Source: Pseudomonas spelaei
GTDB taxonomy: Bacteria > Pseudomonadota > Gammaproteobacteria > Pseudomonadales > Pseudomonadaceae
Direction: 5' to 3'
DNA length: 64,000 nt
Assembly: GCF_009724245.1 (NCBI RefSeq)
Contig: NZ_WNNK01000001.1
Location: forward strand, 395,758-459,757
The translations under genes and the position numbers were made by a program. Below, piece by piece: positions 43,935 through 53,415 of this stretch; position 1 is the first letter of the stretch, and every line of letters begins with the position of its first letter. The notes under the pieces were generated by a model. It saw only the letters and a list, made by a program, of their open reading frames with translations. It ran no database searches and was not told the origin of the DNA.

Positions 43935-44638
43935 GCTGATGCTTCCTGGCAGGCCTTGAGCAACGCAATGGCCAGTGGCGGGATACGCCCTTTAAGGGCC
44001 GCCCGCTCTGGTTGGAACAAAGTGGCGACAAAAAACGGGTGCCCCTCCAGTTCCAGTGCTCGCAAGTCGCCGGTGGAGTCATGGCCGGTGGCGTGCAGGG
44101 CGCCTGCCAGCAGTGCGCTTTCAAAGTCAGGGTTAACGCCGTAGCGGCAGCGGTAGCCTTCATGGATGTCGAGGGTGGCGTAGGCCTTGGCGATGCGTGA
44201 CCCTTCCCGCAGCTGGATGCGGTCGGTGGCTTCAACCAGGGCACAGCTCAGGGGCGTAAGGACGGCGCGCGCTGCATCGGGCGCCAGTTCGCCGTGTTCG
44301 GCATCAGCCCAGCCCAGGACGTGACGGGCATATTCCAGCACCGCATGTTGAAAACCACCGCAGGTGCCGAGGAACGGGCGGCGCTGTTCGCGGGCATAAC
44401 GGATGGCCAATAGCGCGCCGTCGAGGTCTCGATAGGGGCTGGCGGGGACGGCCCAGAAACCGTCAAAGGCCTGTAATTGACCGGTGGATTTGAGGGTGTC
44501 GGTGGTCAGCCAATCAAAATGGACCGTCAGGCCCAGCGCCTCGCCCGCCTGTTGCAGCGCCACAGGAATAGCCTGGTGTGCGGTGACTTGCGGGTCATAG
44601 TCGCCGATCAGGCCCAGGTGCAGAGTGGTTTTTTTCAT
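43931..44638 (-). CDS. CTP-synthase-C-terminal-like amidotransferase homologue
   Basis: The 235-residue protein matches the glutaminase domain of CTP synthase without the synthetase part. The nucleophile elbow GTCGGFQ contains Cys93. The HPFFVATLFQPE segment (200-211) corresponds to HPFFVGVQFHPE in CTP synthase, so the catalytic His is Gln209 here. The family is known as CTP synthase C-terminal region-related. Loss of the His argues against ordinary glutamine hydrolysis. It is divergent from a LysR gene. Confidence 0.82.
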   Translation of the reverse strand: MKKTTLHLGLIGDYDPQVTAHQAIPVALQQAGEALGLTVHFDWLTTDTLKSTGQLQAFDGFWAVPASPYRDLDGALLAIRYAREQRRPFLGTCGGFQHAVLEYARHVLGWADAEHGELAPDAARAVLTPLSCALVEATDRIQLREGSRIAKAYATLDIHEGYRCRYGVNPDFESALLAGALHATGHDSTGDLRALELEGHPFFVATLFQPERAALKGRIPPLAIALLKACQEASA

Positions 44639-44745
44639 CGCGTATTCCCCGTGGCTTGTTGAGTCCAGGTGCTCACTATAGATTGGCGTTCACGCAATCA
44701 ATATTGGCAATGCCCCATATGTTCAATGCAGTGACGCACTATCGA

Positions 44746-45618
44746 ATGGACTACCCCGACCTTTCGCTGATCCTTGCCCTGGTGCGCGGCGGCACCCTGG
44801 CGCGGGCGGCAGGGTTGTTGCGGGTTGATGTGTCCACGGTGTTTCGCGCGGTGCGGCGGCTGGAAGCGGCTCTGGGCCAGACGCTGTTTGAAAAAAGCCG
44901 CGCCGGGTACTTGCCCACGACGTTGGCCACCACCTTGGCCGAACAGGCTGAGCGTGCCGAACAGGCGCTGGATGCTGCACGTATTGGCGTGGAGCAGGGG
45001 GGTGAAGTGATCAGCGGCACCGTGCGCCTGACCTGCACCGACTCCGTGCTGCAAGGCCTGCTCCTGCCGGCCCTGGGCCAGTTCATGCCCGACTACCCGG
45101 CGCTGACCCTGGAACTGAGCACCTCCAACGACTTTGCCAACCTCAGCCGGCGTGATGCCGACGTCGCTTTGCGCCTGACCACGACGCCGCCGGAACATCT
45201 GGTGGGACGCTGCCTGGGCACGGTGTCCTATCGGATCTGTGCCAGTGCCCGTTATGTGCAACAACATGCAATGGGTGAGCTGGCGGACTTGGCCTGGATC
45301 GCGCCGGATGATTTTTTGCCGGATCACCCCACCGTCGCCTGGCGCCGTCAGCACTTGCCTGGAGTCGTGCTCAGTTACCGCTGCAACAGCATGCTGTCGG
45401 TCGCCGAACTGGTGCGCGCGGGGCTGGGCGTGGCGGCGCTACCGGATTACCTGCTGGGGGACGGTCAGGGCTTGCTGCCTTTGGGGCCGGCATTGGCAGG
45501 GCATGACACGGCCCTTTGGCTGTTGACGCGGCCCGATTGCCGGGCCCTGCGCTCAGTGGTGACGTTGTTTGATGAGCTTGGAAGGCATGTCAGTCTGCCT
45601 GGTCGTACACAGACGTAA
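44746..45618 (+). CDS. LysR-family regulator
   Basis: The product has 290 residues from ATG 44746, chosen because LysR domains usually begin with MDYPDLSLILAL-like sequence; in-frame ATGs at 44710 and 44719 are alternatives and none has a clear ribosome site. Helix-turn-helix: RGGTLARAAGLLRVDVSTVFRAV. It is divergent from the CTP-synthase-like and ABM genes, which it may control. Confidence 0.85.
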   Translation: MDYPDLSLILALVRGGTLARAAGLLRVDVSTVFRAVRRLEAALGQTLFEKSRAGYLPTTLATTLAEQAERAEQALDAARIGVEQGGEVISGTVRLTCTDSVLQGLLLPALGQFMPDYPALTLELSTSNDFANLSRRDADVALRLTTTPPEHLVGRCLGTVSYRICASARYVQQHAMGELADLAWIAPDDFLPDHPTVAWRRQHLPGVVLSYRCNSMLSVAELVRAGLGVAALPDYLLGDGQGLLPLGPALAGHDTALWLLTRPDCRALRSVVTLFDELGRHVSLPGRTQT

Positions 45619-45686
45619 TGCATGACCCAGCGCATTCGGGGCGCCGATTACTTAATGGATAAAAATCTAACCGGCGAAGTGAAACA

Positions 45687-45712
45687 CTTGTGGGAGCTGT
45701 CGAGCCCCACCG
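45687..45712. repeat. REP-like half element
   Basis: TTGTGGGAGCTGTCGAGCCC is a degenerate half of the GTGGGAGC REP family with no partner arm. It lies between convergent LysR and DUF1003 genes. Confidence 0.5.
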
Positions 45713-45728
45713 TTGATCAAGGGTCTGT

Positions 45729-46256
45729 TTAGGTTTTGCGCACGAAGTGCTCATGCATTTCCGAGGTCAGGCCTTCGATACGCTCAGTCAGTTGCTTGGT
45801 CATCTCGGTCAGCCGGGTGTTCTGCTCCAGCAGATCCATGAGTTGCCGGGTGGTCTGCGCCGCTTGAGCCTGACGCTCGGTATTAGCAACGGCCAAGGCT
45901 TCACGGTGCTGCGCATCGGCATCGGACTGGGCCTTGTCCCGGGCGGCCTGACGGGTTTGGGCCAGCAGAATCAGCGGCGCGGCGTAGGCCGATTGCAGGC
46001 TGAACGCCAGGTTGAGGAGGATGAAGGGATAGACGTCGAAGTGGGTGACACCGGTCATGTTGAGCACGACCCAAAGGATCACAATCGCCGTTTGCGCGCC
46101 AAGGAAGGTCGGGGTACCAAAGAACCGGGCGAAGGCTTCGGCTTTCAGGGCAAAGGTGTCGTTGCCGAACGTCGGCCCGAGGTGAGCATGGGCGCGGTGA
46201 AACCGCAGGTGATCAACTTTGCTGGCAGGGGCTGCTTCAGGTTTGTCTGGGGTCAT
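45729..46256 (-). CDS. DUF1003-family membrane protein
   Basis: The 175-residue protein has two membrane segments around 50-95 (TAIVILWVVLNM, FILLNLAFSLQSAYAAPLILLAQTRQ), the DUF1003 hallmark, and a coiled-coil C-terminal region rich in Gln and Ala. FGTPTFLGAQT precedes the first segment. The function is unknown. Confidence 0.88.
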   Translation of the reverse strand: MTPDKPEAAPASKVDHLRFHRAHAHLGPTFGNDTFALKAEAFARFFGTPTFLGAQTAIVILWVVLNMTGVTHFDVYPFILLNLAFSLQSAYAAPLILLAQTRQAARDKAQSDADAQHREALAVANTERQAQAAQTTRQLMDLLEQNTRLTEMTKQLTERIEGLTSEMHEHFVRKT

Positions 46257-46370
46257 GGCGGGCTCGACTCATCGGTATCAGTCACACAGTGAATCACTAT
46301 AGACCGAGCCTGACACATGAAGATTCCTGTCGCCGCTGCCAGCGGCGACAGGCTGAGCGAAGTCAGGGGG

Positions 46371-47690
46371 TCACAATCCCCCTCGTTCGTTGGCAAACAT
46401 GCTCACTGCCTGCACCGCTTCCGTGGTGCCTTGGCGGATCTGCAGGATCACGGTGCCCGCCTGGTTGGCCAGGTCCACACCGAGGGCGGCGCGGTCGCGG
46501 GTGCCGTCCATGCTGTCGATAGCCTGGCGGGTTTCGGTCTGGATCATCTCGATCATTGATGAGATTTCCGTCGTCGAGCCGCTGGTGCGGGCCGCCAATT
46601 GCCGCACTTCATCGGCCACCACCGCAAACCCACGCCCTTGCTCACCGGCTCGGGCTGCTTCAATGGCGGCATTCAAGGCCAGCAAGTTGGTCTGGTCGGC
46701 AATGCCGCGGATGGTGTTGACGATGGCGGTGATCTGCTGTGAACGTTCGCCCAATTTGGCAATCAGCGCGGAAGATCCATCAATGTCGGCAGCAATTTCG
46801 CGCATGCCGAGGGCGGTTTGCTGAATCACCTCGGCGCCTTTTTCGGCAATGTCCCGGGTTTGCAGGGAGATGTGATAGGCCTGGCTGGCGCTCTGGGCAT
46901 CGGCGGCGTGCTGTTCCACCTGGGAGGTGACATCGGAGGCGAACTTGACCACTTTGCACAAGCGCCCGCTGGCGTCATACACCGGGTTGTAATTGGCTTC
47001 CAGCCATAGGGTCTGGCCGTTTCTTGCAACCCGTTCAAACTGACCGCTGAACAGCTCGCCCTGATTCAAGCGGCGCCAGAAATCGGTATAGGCGGCGCTG
47101 TTGGCCAACTCCGGTTTGCAGAAGATCCGGTGATGCTTGCCCTTGAGTTCCGCCAGGCTGTAGCCCACTCGATTGAGGAAGTTCTGGTTGGCGCTGATGA
47201 TGCTGCCGTCGAGGTTGAACTCGATCACCGCCATGGCGCGGTCGATGGCCTGTAATTTGGCGTTGGCCTCACTTTCCGCCTGCATCTTGCGGGTGACGTC
47301 CATGGCGTACTTCACCACTTTGACCACCTGGCCGGACTCGTCGCGCACCGGGTTGTAGCTGGCTTCAAGCCAGACCGGCTGGCCATTGCTGGCCACTCGC
47401 TCGAAGGTCCCCGACTGGAACTGGCCATTGCGCAGTTGCGCCCATAGCTGGGTGTATTCAGCGCTGCGAGCGAAGGCTGGCGTACAAAACAGGCGATGGG
47501 ACTGGCCCACCACTTCGTCTATGCGGTAGCCCATGGTCTTGAGGAAGTTATCGTTGGCATGCAGCACGGTGCCTTGCAGGTCGAACTCGATCACGGCCAT
47601 GGAACGGTCGATGGCTTCGAGCAGGCTGGCCTGGTGGGCGATGGTGTGTTGTTGGGTCGCGACGAGTTGTTTATGGCGGTTGAATAGCAT
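46371..47690 (-). CDS. soluble PAS-PAS chemoreceptor (paralogue of 16103)
   Basis: The product has 439 residues from ATG 47690, exactly the length of the protein at 16103-17422. PAS 1 begins [20 protein letters not shown] and PAS 2 [20 protein letters not shown]. The signalling domain contains [20 protein letters not shown]. It has no membrane segment. The copies differ at many positions, so the duplication is not recent. The signal is probably internal, such as redox state. Confidence 0.9.
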   Translation of the reverse strand: MLFNRHKQLVATQQHTIAHQASLLEAIDRSMAVIEFDLQGTVLHANDNFLKTMGYRIDEVVGQSHRLFCTPAFARSAEYTQLWAQLRNGQFQSGTFERVASNGQPVWLEASYNPVRDESGQVVKVVKYAMDVTRKMQAESEANAKLQAIDRAMAVIEFNLDGSIISANQNFLNRVGYSLAELKGKHHRIFCKPELANSAAYTDFWRRLNQGELFSGQFERVARNGQTLWLEANYNPVYDASGRLCKVVKFASDVTSQVEQHAADAQSASQAYHISLQTRDIAEKGAEVIQQTALGMREIAADIDGSSALIAKLGERSQQITAIVNTIRGIADQTNLLALNAAIEAARAGEQGRGFAVVADEVRQLAARTSGSTTEISSMIEMIQTETRQAIDSMDGTRDRAALGVDLANQAGTVILQIRQGTTEAVQAVSMFANERGGL

Positions 47691-47983
47691 GTTCGGGTGC
47701 TCTGGGAGGCAAGCGTCCTTGAGGGGGTATGTCCATGCGTGCGCGCTTGTCCCGTAGGGCACTGGGACCGTACGGTTGACTTGCTCATTGTCAGCCTCCT
47801 TGTGCTGACAGATGGGTGAAACCAGGGGTTCTGAGTGCTGTGCATCACCAGAAGTTCGCCGCCCGGCAAGGCAAATTTCGGGGGAACAGATGAATGGCGG
47901 CATTATGCTATCGGCTAATTGCCGGAACCACAGGAATCAGGTAGGTGCGACGATAATTCGGACGAGATGTCGTGAAACGGATT

Positions 47984-49042
47984 TCAGGCGGAATGGGCGA
48001 TCATGTATTCGTCGACATTGACCCGATTGCGGCCGGTGTCCTTGGCGGCATACAGCGCTTTGTCCGCAGCATTGAGCCACATCGCGGCGTCGGTGAAGGC
48101 GGGCCGGAAGGGCGCCAGGCCGATGCTCAGGCTGACCCGCAGTTCGGGGATCTCGGGGTTGCGGTGGTTGCTGAACACTTCTCGCATACGGTCCATGATC
48201 AGGGCTGCCTGTTCCAGCGGCATATCCGGAAGAATCACGCAGAACTCATCCCCCCCGTAGCGCCCGGCCAGGTCGTTTTTCCGTAGGTTGCGTCGCAACT
48301 CCAGACTCAACTGGCGCAGTACCGTATCGCCAATGATGTGTCCGTGGGTGTCATTGATCTGTTTGAAGTGGTCGATATCGATCAGGGCGATCGTGGCCTG
48401 GGCCTGTTGTTGCTGGCACTTGTGGAACTTCAAGTGCAGCAAGTCTTTCCAGGACCCGTGGTTGAGCAGGCCGGTCAGGCTATCGGTGCGGCTCAGAGCA
48501 CTCAAGGCGCGCTTGTGCTCCGACAATTTGATCGCCAGGCGGTAACACACCATGCCCAGTGCCATGGGGTAGAACATCAGCATCGGCAGGCACGCGTAGA
48601 CCTCAGTGAGGCTGACATCGCCGTTGAAGCTGACGCCCAATAGTAGCCATGCCAGGCCGACGCCAGCCACTTGAGCCATTGCGCCGCGGATAAACATACG
48701 CTTACCGCCGGCGGCGAAGTTGTTCATGACCATCATCGACAGGATGGTCACGGCCGTCAGCGGCGTGAACTGCGTAGCTGCAGCCCAGAACCCGCCACAC
48801 AGTGAGTCGTACAGTATGTTGCGTCGTTCAGCCTGGTAGGGGAATTCGGAGCGAGTCGAGAGCTGATACGCCAGGTGCGGCCAAGCAAACCCGTTGAATA
48901 TCAACGCGCCCCAGACCCAACCTGGAATCTGCAGTGGGTACAGTGCGGCGGCGACACTGAAGCAGCCGATGCCCAGGCCGATGATCCTTGGCCTGTAGAT
49001 ACGTCTGGCAAATGACAGCCCTTTGCCTCGTTGGTTTTCCAT
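47984..49042 (-). CDS. MASE2-GGDEF diguanylate cyclase
   Basis: The 352-residue protein has an N-terminal membrane domain (about 1-170) that fits MASE2, as in AdrA/DgcC, with several hydrophobic segments. The C-terminal GGDEF domain has the intact active site YGGDEFCVILP and the product-inhibition site RKND five residues before it. It should make cyclic di-GMP, favouring sessile growth. AGGAATCT precedes the ATG. The 293-nt gap to the chemoreceptor start shows no gene. Confidence 0.92.
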   Translation of the reverse strand: MENQRGKGLSFARRIYRPRIIGLGIGCFSVAAALYPLQIPGWVWGALIFNGFAWPHLAYQLSTRSEFPYQAERRNILYDSLCGGFWAAATQFTPLTAVTILSMMVMNNFAAGGKRMFIRGAMAQVAGVGLAWLLLGVSFNGDVSLTEVYACLPMLMFYPMALGMVCYRLAIKLSEHKRALSALSRTDSLTGLLNHGSWKDLLHLKFHKCQQQQAQATIALIDIDHFKQINDTHGHIIGDTVLRQLSLELRRNLRKNDLAGRYGGDEFCVILPDMPLEQAALIMDRMREVFSNHRNPEIPELRVSLSIGLAPFRPAFTDAAMWLNAADKALYAAKDTGRNRVNVDEYMIAHSA

Positions 49043-49258
49043 AGATTCCTGGGTCAGCTGTTCTTTTTGCAGATACGACGGCGTGCGATATCGGGAAGAC
49101 TTGGGGTCGGATAATGCCGGTGAATATTGTCAGTTATTCGCGCCGGAATAATCAGTGTCCTTCCAGGCCATTCGCGTCGCAGACGACCGCAATAGAGCAA
49201 AAACGACATGCAGATGTCGTGCCTGCAACAGGATCTGTAAGTGAGATGAGCGGGTGTA

Positions 49259-49879
49259 TCAGGGCTGTTCAGCAATCTCGTAACCGGCCAGGAACAGGTC
49301 CATTGCCGATTCGATGACGTTGGCTTGGGTGGCGGTGTCGAGGATGGGCTGGCCAAGGGTGATTTGCGGCCAGAAGGCAAAGGCTTTGAGCAGGCTTTGA
49401 ACCTGGTGGGCAGCGAAACATGGGTCCACCGCCTTGAGTCGACCGTCCTCTTGGGCGGCGCGTACCCACAAGGTGAAACCTTCTTCTCGTTCGCTCAGGC
49501 GGTTGACGATGTCCTGGGCCCGTTCCGGGGAGTGGATGGTTGCGGCAATCGCCACGCGGGCCAGGTCGAGGAAATTGGTGTCCGACATCATCTTCATCTT
49601 CGCCTCCAGCAGCACACGCAACTGGTCGCGCAGGGGATGCGCGCTGTTGTAGCTGACATCCAGTTGCGCCACGCTGCTGGCCCACAGCTTGTGCAAGATT
49701 TCGGTGAACAACTCTTCTTTGCTGGGGAAGTGGTTGTACACGGTGCGCTTGGACACGCCGGCGGTGGCGGCAATCTTGTCCATGCTGGTGACCTCGAAAC
49801 CGTTGTCACGAAACTCGGCAATGGCAGCCGCCACAATGGCTTCGCGTTTACGGTCGGTGAGGCGCTGGGGGGCAGTCAT
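49259..49879 (-). CDS. TetR/AcrR-family repressor
   Basis: The 206-residue protein has the TetR helix-turn-helix (AIAEFRDNGFEVTSMDKIAATAGVSKRTVYNHF) at about 15-60 and a helical ligand-binding domain. It is divergent from the metallo-beta-lactamase-fold gene, and a 22-bp near-palindrome lies between them at 49952. The effector is unknown. Confidence 0.92.
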   Translation of the reverse strand: MTAPQRLTDRKREAIVAAAIAEFRDNGFEVTSMDKIAATAGVSKRTVYNHFPSKEELFTEILHKLWASSVAQLDVSYNSAHPLRDQLRVLLEAKMKMMSDTNFLDLARVAIAATIHSPERAQDIVNRLSEREEGFTLWVRAAQEDGRLKAVDPCFAAHQVQSLLKAFAFWPQITLGQPILDTATQANVIESAMDLFLAGYEIAEQP

Positions 49880-49951
49880 GGGTTGCTTTCGGCTCTTGAG
49901 AGAAAATTACACTCAGTAGTTTACTTGTTACAGGTTTTGTTGCAATCTTGA

Positions 49952-49973
49952 AACTACACTGTGCAGTGTAGTT
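49952..49973. promoter_or_regulatory. palindromic operator for the TetR regulator
   Basis: AACTACACTG (49952-49961) and CAGTGTAGTT (49964-49973) are perfect 10-nt complements separated by TG. A related but weaker ACACTCAGTAGT lies at 49909. It lies 33 nt before the metallo-hydrolase ATG. Confidence 0.82.
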
Positions 49974-50006
49974 GTTGACCGACATGTCGGCAGGAGTCAC
50001 TCCGTA

Positions 50007-51062
50007 ATGGCCACAATCTCAACCCGTCTCGACCCTTCTTCAGCGCCCAAGCGTTCGGAGTCGCAGCAAGGTCACTTCAGCAATGACACCCCGGTACCGC
50101 ACGGGGGCTTTGGCAAAACCTTGCAGATTTTCTGGAAAATGATTTTCCACAAACCCCGCAGTACACGGCCTGTAGGCGAAATTCCGGTGCGGCCGCTGAC
50201 ACGCGAGCAGTTGTTTGCCGCCCCTGATCACAGTGTGTTTCGCCTTGGCCACTCCACGGTCTTGCTGAAAATGCGCGGCAAATTCTGGCTGACCGATCCG
50301 GTGTTTGCCGAGCGTGCATCGCCCTTCAGTTGGGCCGGCCCCAAGCGTTTTCACCAGCCCCCCATCAGCCTTGAAGAGCTGCCGCCGATTGAGGCGGTGA
50401 TTCTTTCCCACAACCATTACGACCACCTGGACCGCAAGGCCGTGGTGCAACTGGCCGAAAAGACCCGCCATTTCCTGGCGCCGCTGGGCGTGGGTGACAC
50501 CTTGATCAAATGGGGTGTGGACGCCAGCAAGGTACGGCAACTGGATTGGTGGCAGGGCACTGAGGTGGACGGCATCCGCTTTGTCGCCACCCCGGCCCAG
50601 CACTTTTCCGGGCGAGGCTTGTTTGATGGTAACCAGACGCTATGGGCGTCGTGGGTGATGATCGATGGTGCGCGGCGGATCTTTTTCAGTGGTGATACTG
50701 GCTACTTCGATGGCTTCAAACGCATCGGCGAACAGTACGGCCCGTTTGACCTGACCCTGATGGAAACCGGTGCTTACAACGTCGATTGGCCCCACGTTCA
50801 CATGCAGCCGGAACAAACGTTGCAGGCCCATATCGACCTCAAGGGGCGCTGGTTGCTGCCAATCCATAACGGCACTTTCGACCTGGCGTTTCATGCCTGG
50901 CATGAACCGTTTGACCGCATCATGGCCCTGGCTTGGGAGCGCAATGTGTCGATTGCCACGCCGCCCATGGGGCAGGCGTTCATGCTCAATCAGCCAGAGC
51001 GCGGGCAGGCGTGGTGGTTGGAGGTGGAGCACGCCGGCAGTGAGGAACGTGTCAGCGGATGA
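50007..51062 (+). CDS. MBL-fold metallo-hydrolase
   Basis: The 351-residue protein has the metal-binding motif LSHNHYDHLD (HxHxDH) and later FFSGDTGYFDG and LPIHNGTFDLAFH segments. The pattern resembles the NAPE-phospholipase D/RomA group of metallo-beta-lactamase-fold lipid or phosphodiester hydrolases. AGGAG is 11 nt before the ATG. Control by the divergent TetR gene is likely. Confidence 0.88.
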   Translation: MATISTRLDPSSAPKRSESQQGHFSNDTPVPHGGFGKTLQIFWKMIFHKPRSTRPVGEIPVRPLTREQLFAAPDHSVFRLGHSTVLLKMRGKFWLTDPVFAERASPFSWAGPKRFHQPPISLEELPPIEAVILSHNHYDHLDRKAVVQLAEKTRHFLAPLGVGDTLIKWGVDASKVRQLDWWQGTEVDGIRFVATPAQHFSGRGLFDGNQTLWASWVMIDGARRIFFSGDTGYFDGFKRIGEQYGPFDLTLMETGAYNVDWPHVHMQPEQTLQAHIDLKGRWLLPIHNGTFDLAFHAWHEPFDRIMALAWERNVSIATPPMGQAFMLNQPERGQAWWLEVEHAGSEERVSG

Positions 51063-51186
51063 TGGCTATTCGGTTATTGGCGCTGTGTTGAAGAAAAGGC
51101 AGTTGCAAGGTGTTTCCGACCTGCGACAAGCGTGAGAAAAGGATGCAATCATTTCTTGAAAGAGCCATTTCGAGGAGTGGGTATCT

Positions 51187-51975
51187 GTGGACGAAAAGTG
51201 TAAGAAAGCCATATCACTGGGTGCGCCGTGCGTGTTCAGTCCGTCAGTGCCAGGGGCTAATGTTGCTCCTGCGTCTTGTACGCCCGTAAAGGACAAGGTC
51301 GACGAGGCCGGTTCGGCACGCATGGTATTTTGCATCCAGGGCGGCGGTGCAATTACCGATTCGAGTTCCCATCAGGAAGGCATCGATTTTGGTGCGAGTC
51401 ATGCAGGGTATGGACCCAGGTTCGACATCCCGGGGCCTATGATGCGTACTGTGCGCGATCCCTCGCTCTTACTGATAGCTATGGGCGAGGTCGATCCCGA
51501 GGGGCCGGTGATGGTAGAGATCCCTCCGGTTGCCGATGCCAGCCACTTGAGACATAACCTATCGCTGGCGGGCAGCCGCATCGGTTTTGCCAGTGAGTAC
51601 GTTTCAGGCGATGTTCGGGAGACGATCGAGCACAGCGAACATTTTGCCCTGGTGCTGAACTCGCTGCGCATAGCGGGGGCGCAATTGGTGCCGGTGCATG
51701 CTTTTCTGGTGGATGACTCGCGTCATTTCACACTTGATTTGAGCAATGAGATTAACGACCGAGTAACGGAAAATCGTCTGGACGTCTTGGTCTCTGATAC
51801 ACAAAGCGCCGCTTTTCATAGGGCCGCTACCTCCGGGAATCCAAGCGTTTGTGTGCCCACCGGTACGGATGCCGATGGGGTGACGACTTCTGTCTGGTTC
51901 TATGGGGCCCATTGGGCCGGTGACCGCTTGGCGTCGTTGGTGCAAGGCTATCAGCAGGTGTTGTTACAGGTTTGA
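51187..51975 (+). pseudogene. C-terminal amidase-family remnant lacking the catalytic triad
   Basis: The frame has 262 residues from GTG 51187, which has AGGAG 9 nt upstream, so it can probably be translated. The middle DIPGPMMRTVRDPSLLLIAM matches the GPMARTVxDxALLL segment of amidase-signature enzymes. The C-terminus (GNPSVCVPTGTDADG) is typical of the last part of the fold. The N-terminal catalytic Lys and the GGSSGG serine region are absent or unrecognisable. No remnant of the missing part is visible upstream. It is a decayed gene or a non-catalytic relative. Confidence 0.65.
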
Positions 51976-52046
51976 ACTCCCGGCAGCTTGGACCCGGCAC
52001 GAAAACTGGATGAATATGCCCAACTGCCCGGCCATTCGGCTGGACT

Positions 52047-52424
52047 TTACGCACCCTTCGGTTGAGGTGTTGTTGGGTCCATTGACGCCGCTGTTGAGTC
52101 CATAAACCGGGAGATGATCCCTTTGGCGGCCGGTTCCGTAGTGGTCGCGCGGCCCCGCACACTCATCCCCCAGCCCGGTGCGAATCCCGGGAAAAACACC
52201 AGGCCTTCGGCCTCCAGGCGAAACGCCAACGTCAGTCGGGTTTCGTCATTCACCTCACCGTGGCTTTCAAACCGTTGGAGGGTGACGGCATCCACACCGG
52301 ACTCCCGGGCGAAGTCCTCGCGGCTCCAGCCCAGCATCGCGCGGGCCTGGACACTGTGTCGTGGGGTAAATTGATGAAGGACGATTTGCTGTTCTACGGG
52401 GCTGCTCATTGCCAGAGAGGACAT
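52047..52424 (-). CDS. XRE-family DNA-binding regulator
   Basis: The product has 125 residues from ATG 52424 (GGAG 7 nt upstream). The helix-turn-helix is at about 25-60: RAMLGWSREDFARESGVDAVTLQRFE. The C-terminal tail is polar and of unknown role. A LexA-box match lies 36 nt upstream, so the gene may respond to DNA damage. Confidence 0.82.
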   Translation of the reverse strand: MSSLAMSSPVEQQIVLHQFTPRHSVQARAMLGWSREDFARESGVDAVTLQRFESHGEVNDETRLTLAFRLEAEGLVFFPGFAPGWGMSVRGRATTTEPAAKGIISRFMDSTAASMDPTTPQPKGA

Positions 52425-52460
52425 GGGTTTTCTCCAGAGTTCGATGGGGAGGACAAACTA

Positions 52461-52480
52461 TACTGTGTTTTTGTACAGTT
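52461..52480. promoter_or_regulatory. LexA-box match before the XRE gene
   Basis: TACTGTGTTTTTGTACAGTT fits the CTG-N10-CAG rule with the extended TACTGT...ACAGT flanks of the gamma-proteobacterial SOS box. It overlaps a TATAGT -10-like hexamer on the minus strand. Confidence 0.7.
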
Positions 52481-52526
52481 GTTTTGACCGCTCATCAACT
52501 CGATTTTTTCATAGTGCTGTCTCGCT

Positions 52527-53297
52527 CTATTTAGCCCCTTCCAGGTAGGTGCTGGGTGACTGGCCCAACACCCGGCGGAACATGGCAGAAAACGCTGCCG
52601 GGCTTTCATAGCCGAAATCCAGGGCAATACGGGTGATTGCGTCCCCGCTGGCCAGCCGTGCCAGGGCCTGCACCACACAGGCACGCTGGCGCCATTGAAC
52701 GAAACTCAGCCCGGTGTGCTGACGGAATACTCTGCTGAAGGTGCGCAGGCTCAAGTGCACGTGTTCGGCCCATCTCCCGGGCGACTGCTGTACGTCCGGC
52801 TGCTGGAGAAACGCCAGGCAGAGCGCGAGCAAACGCGGATCGTCGGGCAGCGGAACATGCAGCGGCAGGTGGGTGGCGCGGGTCAGTTCATGCAGCAGCA
52901 GGCTGACCAGCGTCCCGTCGCGCCCGGTTTCGTCGTACTCCAGCGGCATCTCCACGGCTTCCATCAGCAGTTGGCGCATCAGCGGCGAAACGCGGATCAC
53001 CTGGCAGTTGTCGCCAAGGGCGGTAATGGCTGTCGGTTCGATATACAGGCTGCGGGTCGAAACCCCGAGCATCAGCACTTCATGGGGTACGTGGGCGGGT
53101 ATCCATACCGCTCGCTGGGGTGGTACCACCCAGTTGCCCTGCTGGGTGCTGACCTGCATGACCCCCGTGGCCCCATAGAGCAATTGCCCGCGCCGATGGC
53201 TGTGGCGCGGCAGCAGGTAGCCGTGGGAATAGTCCGTGCCGATAGCCACCACCGTGCGGGGCGTGTGATCCAGTTGATGAATGGAAACGTTGCGCAT
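52527..53297 (-). CDS. AraC-family regulator
   Basis: The 256-residue protein has a cupin-type N-terminal domain (HGYLLPRHSHRRGQLLYGATG) and a C-terminal two-helix-turn-helix domain (LSLRTFSRVFRQHTG and ITRIALDFGYESPAAFSAMFRRVLGQSP). It is divergent from the TauE/SafE exporter gene, probably its target. The inducer is unknown. Confidence 0.92.
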   Translation of the reverse strand: MRNVSIHQLDHTPRTVVAIGTDYSHGYLLPRHSHRRGQLLYGATGVMQVSTQQGNWVVPPQRAVWIPAHVPHEVLMLGVSTRSLYIEPTAITALGDNCQVIRVSPLMRQLLMEAVEMPLEYDETGRDGTLVSLLLHELTRATHLPLHVPLPDDPRLLALCLAFLQQPDVQQSPGRWAEHVHLSLRTFSRVFRQHTGLSFVQWRQRACVVQALARLASGDAITRIALDFGYESPAAFSAMFRRVLGQSPSTYLEGAK

Positions 53298-53415
53298 AAG
53301 GCTGACACCGATAATGGCAAAATCTCACGCATTATTGGCCGACTTGCGCAAGCGGGCCAAGCCTTGAATCCCTATCGTCGACCGCTCAAGTCCTCAGGCA
53401 CGAAGGCGGTACTCG

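Noticed and set aside
47691..47983. Riboswitch or small RNA in the 293-nt gap between chemoreceptor and cyclase
   Set aside because: No conserved riboswitch core or strong hairpin plus T-tract was found by eye.
49054..49380. 108-residue frame across the cyclase-TetR gap
   Set aside because: It runs into tetR out of frame and shows no ribosome site or domain; the gap appears non-coding.
52047..52480. Prophage remnant around the XRE gene and LexA box
   Set aside because: No integrase, structural or lysis genes nearby; neighbours are ordinary chromosomal regulators and transporters.
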